Source of the DNA: Acidobacteriota bacterium | GTDB lineage: Bacteria; Acidobacteriota; Blastocatellia; Pyrinomonadales; Pyrinomonadaceae | Assembly (NCBI GenBank): GCA_020199835.1 | Contig: JAIVJV010000001.1 | Coordinates: 248,001-312,000 of the forward strand | Reading direction: 5' to 3' | DNA length: 64,000 bases | Shown here: piece by piece, positions 1 through 8,434 of the stretch | Position numbering within the stretch: the first letter of the stretch is position 1 | How the letters are laid out: each line of letters opens with the position of its first letter | Translations under genes and position numbers: made by a program | Notes under the pieces: generated by a model | The model's database searches: none | Told to the model about the DNA's origin: nothing | Seen by the model: the letters and a program-made list of their open reading frames with translations, nothing else

Positions 1-1791
1 TGACACGTCAACCACTCGCCCGCCGCCGCTGTAATAACCGATGTACATCGTGTCATTCTCAACCCACATGTTGTGAGCGCCGCCTTCAGGCACCGGATAT
101 TCCGCGACTTTCCGCGGATAATTGATGTCTGAAACGTCAATCACGTGAACAATCCCGCGCACGGGAACACGCGTCGGCGACTTGATGTCGAAGATGGCCG
201 GGAATACTTCGTCGCCGACGAAGACGTAGTTCTTATAGCGATAGACCGAGTGCGTACCCGCGAGCCAGCCGTTGCCGTAAAGTTCGTTGTGATTGAAACG
301 AAACTGGCTGACGAGTTTCGGGTTCTTCGGGCTGCCGCCTTTAATTCCCGCGCCGACGTCGAGAATCACGAGACCATCATGCCAGTACGCGAGATAAGCC
401 AAACCATCCTTAACCTGTAGGTCGTGAAGGTAACGCCCTACGACTTGATCGCCTTCCTTGGTCTGAATCTTACCCACCATCGAATGCTCGGTTTGCCAAC
501 GCGCAACCTCTTTAGGGTTCTTCACGTCAGCAAAATCGATCACACGCATCGAGCCGGTCGCGTCGTCAGTCAGGTAAACATAATGACCGTCGACGAAAGC
601 GCTGTGAACTCCGCCGCTGACGGTGGCTGTGTATTCCGAGATCGGTTTCGGGTGAGCGGGATCGGAAGCGTCATAAAACGCGATTCCGTTTTTCCGGTTA
701 GACGCGCTTTCGCGTGAGATCACGAGAATCTTGCCGTCGGCGGTCGTCGAGATGTCGTTGATCAGGCGCGCATCGACTGTGATCGTGTCGGTAAGCTTCG
801 GATTTTTCGGATCGGAGATGTCGTAGACGAAAAATCGATCCGCGATCGTCGAGTAGTACGCGTAGTTGCCGATGATCCACTGTTCGGCGCCCTGAAATTC
901 CTTGAACGGCACACGGCCCACGATCTCGACCTCTCGTTCGAGATTCCGTGGTGAAACGACGATCGACGCACTCGATGACAGATTTCCACTCGTCGCTGTG
1001 ACGATGTACGTGCCTGGCCGTTCGGCGACAAACGCGCCACTGCCATCGACGAAAGCGCCGCTGCCACTTACGGACCAGCGTGTCGCCACGTCGTTCGTCG
1101 GATCGCCTTTCGCACTGAAACGAACCACGTCGCCGGTGCGTGCCGATTTCGCGCCGGCGCTCACCAGCAAACTGCGCAGGTTACTCTTCACGACGTTGAT
1201 GGTCGTGATGCTGGTTGCCGTTCCCGACGTCGCAGTGATCGTTGCTTTACCTGGTCCAACCGCAGTGATCACACCACCTGCGTCAACCAGCGCGACTTGC
1301 GGATTGTCAGACGTCCAGTTGATCGGCACGCCGGTGCGTGGATCGCCGCTGCCCACACGAGTAACTGCGTCGAGCGTGAAACTGCTGCCGACCGCGAGCG
1401 GAGCTTTGATCGGCGTGATATCGATCGTCTTGACCCCCGGCGCTTTCACCATAAACGTCGTGAAGCCCGGCTTGCCGCCGACGATCGCACCGACGGTGAC
1501 TTGACCGATACCAAACAGCTTCACGTTTCCGTTGTCGTCAGCGGCTGCGATATCGAATGGACCAGCGAAGTAAGCCGAGGGTTGTTCCTTGAGCACCGTG
1601 CCCGTGGCGTCTGTGGCCACAGCAGTTACCTTTACAGTCTGTCCGACTTCGGCTTCCTTGACCGGCACAGTGATCTGAACATTACTAACGACCGGCGTCG
1701 CGGGCGCTGGATTCGGACCTTGAGCCACAACGGCAGTCGCCAGCAGGGCCACGGTAACGACAGTAAGGAAGAATCTAGTAAATGCGAACAT
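1..1791 (-). CDS. LVIVD-repeat secreted protein with Ig-like domains (C-terminus cut by window edge)
   Basis: The frame is open from an ATG at 1791 to the left edge (597 codons seen, no stop), so the C-terminus is missing. A GGAGG lies 5 bases before the ATG. The N-terminus is a signal peptide (hydrophobic run, then AVVAQG). Residues about 35-280 look like bacterial Ig-like domains, including a Big_2-type stretch (VPINWTSDNPQVALVDAGG). From about 285 on, repeated units of the form 'YVYLTDDATGSMRVIDFADVKNP' type, spaced by DISDPKNPK, DASDPAHPK and DVSDINYPR, match LVIVD repeats, which build a beta-propeller. The protein is probably exported and envelope-associated; its ligand is unknown. It is 15 bases downstream of the TlpA-like gene and may share its transcript. 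Confidence 0.8.
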   Translation of the reverse strand, partial: MFAFTRFFLTVVTVALLATAVVAQGPNPAPATPVVSNVQITVPVKEAEVGQTVKVTAVATDATGTVLKEQPSAYFAGPFDIAAADDNGNVKLFGIGQVTVGAIVGGKPGFTTFMVKAPGVKTIDITPIKAPLAVGSSFTLDAVTRVGSGDPRTGVPINWTSDNPQVALVDAGGVITAVGPGKATITATSGTATSITTINVVKSNLRSLLVSAGAKSARTGDVVRFSAKGDPTNDVATRWSVSGSGAFVDGSGAFVAERPGTYIVTATSGNLSSSASIVVSPRNLEREVEIVGRVPFKEFQGAEQWIIGNYAYYSTIADRFFVYDISDPKNPKLTDTITVDARLINDISTTADGKILVISRESASNRKNGIAFYDASDPAHPKPISEYTATVSGGVHSAFVDGHYVYLTDDATGSMRVIDFADVKNPKEVARWQTEHSMVGKIQTKEGDQVVGRYLHDLQVKDGLAYLAYWHDGLVILDVGAGIKGGSPKNPKLVSQFRFNHNELYGNGWLAGTHSVYRYKNYVFVGDEVFPAIFDIKSPTRVPVRGIVHVIDVSDINYPRKVAEYPVPEGGAHNMWVENDTMYIGYYSGGGRVVDVS

Positions 1792-1806
1792 AAAAACCTC
1801 CGCGAC

Positions 1807-2427
1807 CTAATCGCGTATCAGTGCCTGTTCAATGGCCGTTTTAAGCCGGTTGCCACTCTGTCCGGATGAAAAGCCGTTCCAGTGACTAACAATGCGGCCG
1901 TTGGTATCGATGACGACTGTTTGGGGAATTGAGTTTCTTCCGTTCATCAGCACGCGCGCGAGCTCGCGATCGGCCCAACCGAGTCGAAAACCAAAATTAA
2001 CGTCACGTAGAAATCGTCGCACGCGGTCGCTGTCGGAGCGTGGATCTTCGGTGGTCAACCCGATGAAGACGACGTCGCGGTCGATGTAAGCCTTGCGCAC
2101 GGCTTCATACTCCGGCACTTCGCGGCGGCATGGTCCACACCACGACGCCCAAAGGTTGATCACCACCACCTTGCCCTGAAAATCCGCTAGGCGAAAGTTT
2201 TCACTACCGATTGCTTTGATCGTGCGTTCCCACGCGCTCTCGGGCAGAGACAAAAGTTCGGTCAATGGCCGCGGGCGCGATTTGATTTCGGGTTCGGGAT
2301 TGATTGGTGGCTGAATCGGCGCCGGTGGCGTGGTGGCAGCCGGAGTCGTAATTCGTCTTCCGGATTGAGCTGTGACGTTCAATGCCGAAACGATAGCGAG
2401 GAGGAGGAGCAGGGGAAATCGTCTCAT
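1807..2427 (-). CDS. TlpA/ResA-like periplasmic thioredoxin
   Basis: 206 residues. Residues 1-20 form a signal peptide ending near VTAQ, followed by a Pro-rich linker (about 28-55) and a thioredoxin fold. The redox motif WASWCGPC lies at 93-100 and the cis-proline loop SIPQTVVID near 165. The family (TlpA, ResA, CcmG) reduces disulfides or apocytochromes outside the cytoplasm, or acts in general thiol exchange. It is distinct from the CcmG encoded in the ccm operon of this window, so a different client is likely. It is followed at once by the LVIVD-repeat gene. The thioredoxin call is firm; the client is unknown. Confidence 0.88.
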   Translation of the reverse strand: MRRFPLLLLLAIVSALNVTAQSGRRITTPAATTPPAPIQPPINPEPEIKSRPRPLTELLSLPESAWERTIKAIGSENFRLADFQGKVVVINLWASWCGPCRREVPEYEAVRKAYIDRDVVFIGLTTEDPRSDSDRVRRFLRDVNFGFRLGWADRELARVLMNGRNSIPQTVVIDTNGRIVSHWNGFSSGQSGNRLKTAIEQALIRD

Positions 2428-2474
2428 AATGGGTTGAGAGCATAACCGATCTGCGGGGAGTTTTAGTAATCGAT

Positions 2475-3380
2475 TTAACGATATCCGGCGGCGTCAGCGG
2501 GCTTGCCCTTGTCCTGGACCTCGACCATGTATCGCCATGCGTCGGGTTGTGAACCGTCGAGATCCGTGAAGCCGTAAACTTTCGCTAGCTGACCACTGGA
2601 AAGCGACTGGCCGTTCCAGCGCGCGACCTCCGGGTCTGCTGCGAGATGGGCCACGGCGCGACCCACGTAACGCGGTGTTTCGGTGATGATGAAATGCGGT
2701 TGTACTTGCGTCGCGTCGCGCCAGTTTTCTTCGGTAACGCCGTAGTGGTCGAGCATCTGTTCGGAACGCAACCAGCCCGGACTTAACGCGAGTGCGGTGC
2801 ACTTGTGTGATTTCAGTTCCTGGGCCAACGACCAGGCCATGCGAATCACGGAAGTTTTAGCAATGTCGTAAAACAGCGAAACGCGGTAATGATCGTTGTT
2901 GTATTCGGCGGTGCCGTCGGTGACCTCAACAACGAGACCGACCTGGTTCTTGATCATCAGCGGCAGGGCGTAATGGCTCGTGATGAGGTGGGTGTCGATC
3001 GCACCGCGAAGCATTCGCAGGCCGTTTTCGAGTGAGTATTCCCACACGGGAACGTTCCATTCAATAAACCGATCGCCGCCCCAGATGTCGTTAACGAGAA
3101 TGTCGAGCCGGCCGTGTTCGCGTTCGATTTGTGTGGTGAGCTTTTGGACCTGAGCGGGATCGAGATGATCGACTTGCACTGGAATCGCGCGTCCACCTTC
3201 ACGTTCGATCAACTCTGCCGTCTCGTCGATCGTCTCCGGCCGGTTCATGTCGGACGGCTGTTGGGTGGTGGAGCGGCCGGTGCAATAGACGATCGCGCCG
3301 GCAACGCCGAGTTCGATCGCGATTCCGCGGCCCGCTCCACGCGTCGCCCCTGTAACTAAAGCGACTCTGTCTTTCAGCAT
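2475..3380 (-). CDS. Short-chain dehydrogenase/reductase, DHRS1-like
   Basis: 301 residues. The N-terminal nucleotide-binding motif TGATRGAGRG (10-19) and the YxxxK active-site motif YDIAK (171-175) identify a classical SDR. NDIWGGD at 98-103 and the length resemble DHRS1-type members. The usual catalytic Ser region reads VEVTDG (151-156), with a threonine where serine is common, so catalysis may be conservative but atypical. It is cytosolic, NAD(P)-dependent and of unknown substrate. It ends 47 bases before the TlpA-like gene starts and begins 1 base after the TldE stop, so it likely belongs to the tldD-tldE transcript. Confidence 0.85.
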   Translation of the reverse strand: MLKDRVALVTGATRGAGRGIAIELGVAGAIVYCTGRSTTQQPSDMNRPETIDETAELIEREGGRAIPVQVDHLDPAQVQKLTTQIEREHGRLDILVNDIWGGDRFIEWNVPVWEYSLENGLRMLRGAIDTHLITSHYALPLMIKNQVGLVVEVTDGTAEYNNDHYRVSLFYDIAKTSVIRMAWSLAQELKSHKCTALALSPGWLRSEQMLDHYGVTEENWRDATQVQPHFIITETPRYVGRAVAHLAADPEVARWNGQSLSSGQLAKVYGFTDLDGSQPDAWRYMVEVQDKGKPADAAGYR

Positions 3381-3381
3381 G

Positions 3382-4731
3382 CTAAACAGCTTCGGATTGT
3401 GAGCTGAAGTGAAACTTCTTGACCTTCAACGCGGGCAGGAGCGAGGCGTTGCCGCCCTGGCCTTCGGAGCTGCCGACGCGTTCGGGTTTGCCGATCATGT
3501 CGACGTTGCCGGGCGCGAGTAGCTCGATGAGACTCTGGTTGAAACGGAAGTTCTTGACCGGATACTGAATCTTTCCTTTTTCGACATACCAGATGCCGTC
3601 GCGCGTGAGGCCGGTTTGTAACGCGACTCGCGGATCAACGCCGCGAATGTACCAGAAACGCCCGAGCAACAAGCCGCGATCCATCGATTTGATCATGTCT
3701 TCGAGCGCTACCGGCGGTTGCGAGCTTTCGAGGATGTTGTTGACTGGACCAGGCGTCGGCTCCTTGCCTTTCTGCTTGGCCCAAAAGCGCGAGTAGACGA
3801 GGTTTTCCAACACGCCGTTGCGCACCAGATGAATCTTCTGCGCCGGCAATCCACCCTGTGCCGCGCGCGAGGCCGGCAAATCCGGATGCCATGGATCGCT
3901 GTAGACTTTGATGCGTTCGTCGAAGATCTTTTGGCCCAGCTTTGTCTTGCCCCCAGGGGCTGAAAAGGGGCTGCGACCTTCTTCCGCATTGCGCGCGTCG
4001 AAGGTGAAAGCAAAGAACGACAGCAGATCGGCAACGGCTTGCGGTTCGAGTATCGCGGGATAATCGCCCGCTTCGAGTACGCGCGGATTACGCGCATCGA
4101 GTGCTTTGCGAATCGCTTCGTGGGCAACGCGTGCAGTGTCGAGTTTCGCCACATCGAAATGGTTTCGTAGAAAGTAACCGGAACTTGTTCCGTCAGGCGT
4201 TCGCGCCGTTGTGGACAGACTTACCAGACTTGATCGCTCGTAAAAGAAATTGCCGTTCCTGGTTGCTGAGGCACTCGCGGTGCCGCGTGCCTGATGAAAA
4301 CCGGCCCCGACAACTTTCGCCTTCTCACACGCGGTGATCACGTCGTTGATGGTTTTCGCACGCGACGTGACCGAGATGTTCGAAGTCGCTTCGGCATAAC
4401 CGTTGACGGGCTTGTAGGTTTGTTGCGGCAAGGTTGGCATGTATTCGCGATCGACAGGCGAGATACGCGCGAGTTGTTCCGCGAGCGCAACTGTCGCTTT
4501 TAGCGACTCGTCATCAATCTCATTCGTCGAAGCCGCGCCACGCTTCTTGTCGATCCAAACCGTAACGCCAACACTAACGTTTTCACGCGCGCCACTCGTC
4601 GTGTACGCATTCGCCGCGAACCGCAGATGACCATAGTTTTCGCTAGTCACACCAACCGAAGCGTCATCGGCTTTCACGTAGTTCAACAACTTGTCGCAGA
4701 TTGTGCGTGCGTCTTTTTCCGTGAGTAGCAT
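3382..4731 (-). CDS. tldE: TldE/PmbA-like subunit of TldD/TldE metalloprotease
   Basis: 449 residues, with PmbA_TldD domains across the length (N-terminal fold about 10-140, C-terminal about 215-440). In known complexes TldE lacks the zinc site and pairs with the catalytic TldD; consistently, no HExxxH is seen here, while the next gene upstream has it. TldD/TldE degrades unfolded peptides and matures modified peptides such as microcin B17 in other bacteria. No precursor-peptide gene is evident next to it. It lies 24 bases downstream of tldD, so the pair is probably co-expressed. Confidence 0.87.
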   Translation of the reverse strand: MLLTEKDARTICDKLLNYVKADDASVGVTSENYGHLRFAANAYTTSGARENVSVGVTVWIDKKRGAASTNEIDDESLKATVALAEQLARISPVDREYMPTLPQQTYKPVNGYAEATSNISVTSRAKTINDVITACEKAKVVGAGFHQARGTASASATRNGNFFYERSSLVSLSTTARTPDGTSSGYFLRNHFDVAKLDTARVAHEAIRKALDARNPRVLEAGDYPAILEPQAVADLLSFFAFTFDARNAEEGRSPFSAPGGKTKLGQKIFDERIKVYSDPWHPDLPASRAAQGGLPAQKIHLVRNGVLENLVYSRFWAKQKGKEPTPGPVNNILESSQPPVALEDMIKSMDRGLLLGRFWYIRGVDPRVALQTGLTRDGIWYVEKGKIQYPVKNFRFNQSLIELLAPGNVDMIGKPERVGSSEGQGGNASLLPALKVKKFHFSSQSEAV

Positions 4732-4755
4732 TTACGATCTCCTCGTTGCGATTCG

Positions 4756-6339
4756 TTACGACGTGCGTCCGGTGTTGAGTACGTTGGTCTGGCGGAAGCG
4801 CGCCGGCGGGCACCCGTGACTGACAGCGTTCGATTGTCCAGGCTCGCCTTTGCCATCGCCAAAACTGCCGCCGAGTTCGTAAGTAGCCTCACCACCAAGC
4901 GCGTCTAACGAGTTCCAGAAATCTGTCGTGCGCGATTGATAAGCAACGTCACGCAACATCTCGCCGCGCTTGCCGTTCTTGATTTCCCAGAAGACCTGGC
5001 CGCCAAACTGGAAGTTGTAACGCTGCTGATCGATCGAGTAGCTGCCGTCGCCGTAGATCAGAATGCCTTTCTCAACGCCCGCGATCAGATCGTCGAGCGA
5101 CGTGTTGCTGGATGCGGGTTGCAGCGAAACGTTTGGCATGCGCGGAAACGAGATGCTGCCCCAACTGTCTGCGTGATTGCAGCCGTACGATTTCTTCTGG
5201 CCCGTCATCGCGGCCAGATCGCGTGTCGTTTGCCAGTCAATGAAGACGCCGTCCTTGATCAGGTGCCAGCGTTGTCCGGGCACGCCTTCGTCGTCGTAAC
5301 CGACGGTAGCGAGACCCGCGGGTTGCGTTCGATCCGCGATGAAGTTGACGAGCTTCGAGCCAAACTGAAGCTTGCCGGTCTTCTCGGGCGTGATGAAACT
5401 AGTGCCCGCGTAGTTCGCTTCCATCCACAGCGCGCGATCGAGTTCCGTCGGGTGGCCCACTGACTCGTGGATCGTTAACCACAGATGCGACGGATGCAGC
5501 ACAAGATCGTATTTGCCAGGCTCGACCGGCTTCGCCTTGAGTTTCATCACCGCTTCTTCGCCCGCCTGTTGCGCCTCGCGTTTCCAGTCGTGCTTTTCGA
5601 TGTATTCATAACCCATGCCTTGTGGACCATTGAGCGAGCTGCGTGTTTGAAAGTCGCCGGTTGAGCGATTGACGGCGGTGACGGTGAAGCTCGGGTTGGC
5701 GCGAACGATGTACTGCTCGATCCGTGAGCCGTCGGTTGACGCGTAAAACTTCTGCTCGTTGACGAAGCCCATCGATGAACTGACGAAGCTCACACCTTGC
5801 GTCTTCATCGCCGACTGGTTCAGCGCGAGGAGGAACTGGATCTTGTCATCGATTGAAACTTCAAACGGATCTTTCTGGAACGCGTTCTTCCACGAGGTGA
5901 CCACTTTTTCGACAGGAACGAGCGAGATGCGTTTACGTTGATAAACTGAGTTTGCGCGCGCGATCCCGACGGCTTGTTGCGTGATGCGTCGCACGTTTTC
6001 CGGAGTGACGTCGCGGCTGGACGCAAAACCCCACGTTCCTTTGTAAAGCACGCGCACGCCGAAGCCGAAGTTCTGGCTCCGCGAAACGTTTTGCACCTGC
6101 TGTTCACGTGTGGAGATCGACTCGATGCGGTAGCGATTGATGCGAATATCAGCGTAAGTGACGCCGAGTTTGCGGGCGGTGCTGAGCGCTACGTCGGCGA
6201 GCGCATCCTTGTCCACGCCGTTGGCGGCAGCTTCTTCCGCTGCGACGACTTTGCTCACCCAATCCGGCAGAGTTGAGATTGATAGCGCCCCGGCGGCAAC
6301 CCCGGCCGTCTTCAAAAAATCGCGACGAGAGGTGGTCAT
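4756..6339 (-). CDS. tldD: TldD metalloprotease with Tat signal
   Basis: 527 residues. The first 25 residues carry a twin-arginine signal (TSRRDFLKTAGVAAGAL), so this TldD is probably exported folded, unlike cytosolic E. coli TldD. The zinc motif HESVGH lies at 291-296. The C-terminal segment with GGSFGDGKGE and a late Cys-containing tail (VSHGCPPARF) is typical of the family. The partner TldE downstream shows no Tat signal, so either it is co-exported by hitch-hiking or the pair differs from the classic model. The start is fixed by the RR motif right after the ATG. Confidence 0.9.
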   Translation of the reverse strand: MTTSRRDFLKTAGVAAGALSISTLPDWVSKVVAAEEAAANGVDKDALADVALSTARKLGVTYADIRINRYRIESISTREQQVQNVSRSQNFGFGVRVLYKGTWGFASSRDVTPENVRRITQQAVGIARANSVYQRKRISLVPVEKVVTSWKNAFQKDPFEVSIDDKIQFLLALNQSAMKTQGVSFVSSSMGFVNEQKFYASTDGSRIEQYIVRANPSFTVTAVNRSTGDFQTRSSLNGPQGMGYEYIEKHDWKREAQQAGEEAVMKLKAKPVEPGKYDLVLHPSHLWLTIHESVGHPTELDRALWMEANYAGTSFITPEKTGKLQFGSKLVNFIADRTQPAGLATVGYDDEGVPGQRWHLIKDGVFIDWQTTRDLAAMTGQKKSYGCNHADSWGSISFPRMPNVSLQPASSNTSLDDLIAGVEKGILIYGDGSYSIDQQRYNFQFGGQVFWEIKNGKRGEMLRDVAYQSRTTDFWNSLDALGGEATYELGGSFGDGKGEPGQSNAVSHGCPPARFRQTNVLNTGRTS

Positions 6340-6421
6340 GTTCGAGCCTCGTTTGGGAAGGGAATTGAAATGCGAGGATGATTTAAAGGCCTAAGCACCG
6401 CGAAGTCAACCACTGAATGTA

Positions 6422-6634
6422 TTACAAGTCCTTTGGTTGAAGACCCGTGTGTTTCGCAATGCGCGCGAGCATCTTCGGACCGATCTCATCTTTGTCGTGG
6501 AAAGCGAACACGACGTCAGGATAGCCCGATCGTGATAGGACCTTGTGAGAACCGGTTTCCCGTTTGATATGCCCGCCATTTCGCAACAGCGCGGCGAGGA
6601 CGCGCTTTGCTTTAGCTGAGGACCATTGGCTCAA
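6422..6634 (-). CDS. hicA: HicA mRNA interferase toxin
   Basis: 70 residues with the double-stranded RNA-binding-like HicA fold. The catalytic histidine is H30 in RETGSHKVL. HicA toxins cleave mRNA and are neutralised by HicB. The start overlaps the hicB stop by 4 bases (ATGA), so translation is coupled. The antitoxin gene comes first here, the reverse of the E. coli hicAB order but common elsewhere. Confidence 0.88.
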   Translation of the reverse strand: MSQWSSAKAKRVLAALLRNGGHIKRETGSHKVLSRSGYPDVVFAFHDKDEIGPKMLARIAKHTGLQPKDL

Positions 6635-6846
6635 GCAGCCGCGAAGGAGATGCTCACAAAGTCTGGCTTGCCCTCGCCATGTTCGAGACGATCTGCGAGC
6701 ACGCGTAACGCCAAGGCCTGAGCTTTCGCGATAGCCTCGTCAGAATCGGCACCATAGGCGAGCACACCAGGCAGCTCCAACACTTCCGCAAGCCAACGAC
6801 CATCATCCTCGCGCTCGTATTCAACTGTGAAGGTCATCGTTACCAC
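6631..6846 (-). CDS. hicB: HicB antitoxin, short form
   Basis: 71 residues from a GTG at 6846, or 68 from the ATG at 6837, which has a better-placed purine-rich AAGGTGG upstream. The sequence FTVEYEREDDGRWLAEVLELPG followed by YGADSDEAIAKAQALALRVL is the HicB degraded RNase H fold. No C-terminal helix-turn-helix or ribbon-helix-helix is present, so autorepression would need another factor or does not occur. It is translationally coupled to hicA. Confidence 0.87.
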   Translation of the reverse strand: MVTMTFTVEYEREDDGRWLAEVLELPGVLAYGADSDEAIAKAQALALRVLADRLEHGEGKPDFVSISFAAA

Positions 6847-6986
6847 CTTGCTCGAATAGTAGCATAGTCGCGAAAGTTAACCCGAGGTGTGGACCTCAAC
6901 ACCGCGATATCTCTGCTGGCCGCTTCACTACTTCCAGCACACATAACGGAACCTACGCAGCTGTCGTGGCAAGTGACAGCAAGGCG

Positions 6987-7400
6987 TTACTCCTTCGCTC
7001 TCTTGCACCGCGGAAACGGAAACACGAGTTCGAGATCCTGGTGATCGCGATTCAGCTCGACGTTGATCTTGTTCGTTACAACATTCTTCCGCGCTTTGTC
7101 TTTACTCTGATACGCGTAGAACAACCAGCGCTGGCCCACCCCGTATTGGGGATCGCAGGAGGTGCCGTAGCTGCGAAAGAGCATTTCCGGTGACTTGACG
7201 CCTTTGAACGCCTCGTCAACCTGAACGTAGGCAGTCTGGCCAGTGATGTATTCCCGGCCGCTCTCATCTTTGGCGACTTTATTCTCAACCCGCAGTACGG
7301 TTCCCACGAGCACGGCTTCCGCTGCTTCAAAAGACATGCAAGTCGTCGGCGTGCCGCCGCAACTGCACGCGAAAGCAGAGTCGGGACTGAAGAGAAACAT
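6987..7400 (-). CDS. Secreted NTR/TIMP-like protein with damaged start region
   Basis: From the ATG at 7400 the product is 137 residues and begins only a few residues before the Cys motif ACSCGGTPTTC, which is typical of mature TIMP/netrin-like (NTR) secreted bacterial proteins. Reading further upstream in the same frame gives a perfect signal peptide (LILAAAALAMFLFSPDSAFA). This is preceded by ATG-TAA at 7433-7428: an ATG with a good AAGGAT ribosome site, then an immediate stop where AAA (Lys) would be expected. The gene therefore looks inactivated by one base change at codon 2, or the base is a sequencing error. Initiation at 7400 would leave a very short signal. Function is unknown; the body appears intact. 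Confidence 0.6.
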   Translation of the reverse strand: MFLFSPDSAFACSCGGTPTTCMSFEAAEAVLVGTVLRVENKVAKDESGREYITGQTAYVQVDEAFKGVKSPEMLFRSYGTSCDPQYGVGQRWLFYAYQSKDKARKNVVTNKINVELNRDHQDLELVFPFPRCKRAKE

Positions 7401-7445
7401 TGCCAGCGCCGCGGCTGCGAGGATGAGTTACATCGGAAATATCCT

Positions 7446-7592
7446 TCAGTGTTGCCGTTCAACTGACTGCAAGATGTTCGCCACTTCATCGTGGTTCTTC
7501 TTTCGTGCCCACGCGAGTGGTGTGGACCACGAAGCGCCGGACTTCTCCGGATCGGCGCCGCACTCTAGCAGGAGCTTGACCATCTCAACATC
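7446..7592 (-). pseudogene. Out-of-frame 3' remnant of the ankyrin-repeat gene
   Basis: Reading one frame over from the ankyrin gene, this stretch encodes a plausible last ankyrin repeat (VEMVKLLLECGADPEKSG, then STPLAWARKKNHDEVANIL) ending in TGA at 7448-7446. It continues the upstream frame if two extra bases near 7591-7594 are removed, and it stops 12 bases before the ATG of the NTR/TIMP-like gene, as an operon neighbour should. Confidence 0.65.
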
Positions 7593-8431
7593 TCCCCAAC
7601 GTGCGCGGCATATCCCAGCGGCGTCGAGCGATACTCATCATCGATACGATCAACATCCGCTCCATGCTCGATCAGCAAACGCGCTTTCGCAAGGTCGCCG
7701 GTGTAGGCCATATCGTGCAGTAACGTGAACCCGCGCCAGTTCATGTGATTCGGGTTCATACTTCGTTCGAGGAGAAACCTCGCTGTCACGTAGTTTTTGA
7801 AATAGTAGCGTGCGCCCCACTTAGAGATGTCAGGACAACGCGCGCCATGCGCCATCAAAATTTCGAGCATCTGATGGTCGCCGTCCTTCGCGGGCATCGC
7901 GAGGATTCCTTCACCCCAGAACGCTGTCTCATCAAGCGCGAGTTCCGGCCGCTCCCTCAGCATCGCCTCGACTTCGTCATGCTGCTGATCGTTTACGAGT
8001 TGCTGAAATCGCGTTTGTGTCTCGTCTTTCTCGAAATCGATCGCGCCAGTGTCGCCCCACTCGCGCGTCAACTCGGGAGTAGCGAGCGCCTGTTGTAGAA
8101 GCTGCTTGATGTCAACAAACTCGCGGTCGTCCGCGACGGTGATCAGCGAATCGAGGAACGGGTGTGTTCTGTAGGACCGATCGAGAGCGCCGCGCTCGAT
8201 GAAAAATCTGACGAGTTCGATGTGACCTTCACGAACAGCCAGATGCAACGGTGAAGTGTAGTCGTACTGGCATGTGAGCAATCGAGGATTGTGATCGGCA
8301 AGCTCGACGACTCGATCCAGCTCGCCGGCGTAGGACGCGCTGAGCATCTCCAAAACTTCAGTAGTGGTTCCGACGCCTCCGTCGTGAAGCTTGATCGGAT
8401 GCGTCTCTTTCATCTCGGGCGGCTGAATCAT
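7565..8431 (-). CDS. Ankyrin-repeat protein, C-terminally truncated by frameshift
   Basis: 288 residues as read. Ankyrin-type repeats are visible at about 58-85 (TSPLHLAVREGHIELVRFFIERG) and 235-285 (FTLLHDMAYTGDLAKARLLIEHG, then STPLGYAAHVGE), with degenerate units between. Within the last repeat the frame breaks and the protein ends in MLRWSSSC. The missing half-repeat is encoded in another frame at 7446-7592, so a 2-base insertion near 7591-7594 is likely. Ankyrin repeats mediate protein contacts; the partner is unknown. The gene starts 3 bases after the epimerase stop. Confidence 0.75.
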   Translation of the reverse strand: MIQPPEMKETHPIKLHDGGVGTTTEVLEMLSASYAGELDRVVELADHNPRLLTCQYDYTSPLHLAVREGHIELVRFFIERGALDRSYRTHPFLDSLITVADDREFVDIKQLLQQALATPELTREWGDTGAIDFEKDETQTRFQQLVNDQQHDEVEAMLRERPELALDETAFWGEGILAMPAKDGDHQMLEILMAHGARCPDISKWGARYYFKNYVTARFLLERSMNPNHMNWRGFTLLHDMAYTGDLAKARLLIEHGADVDRIDDEYRSTPLGYAAHVGEMLRWSSSC

Positions 8432-8434
8432 GGT

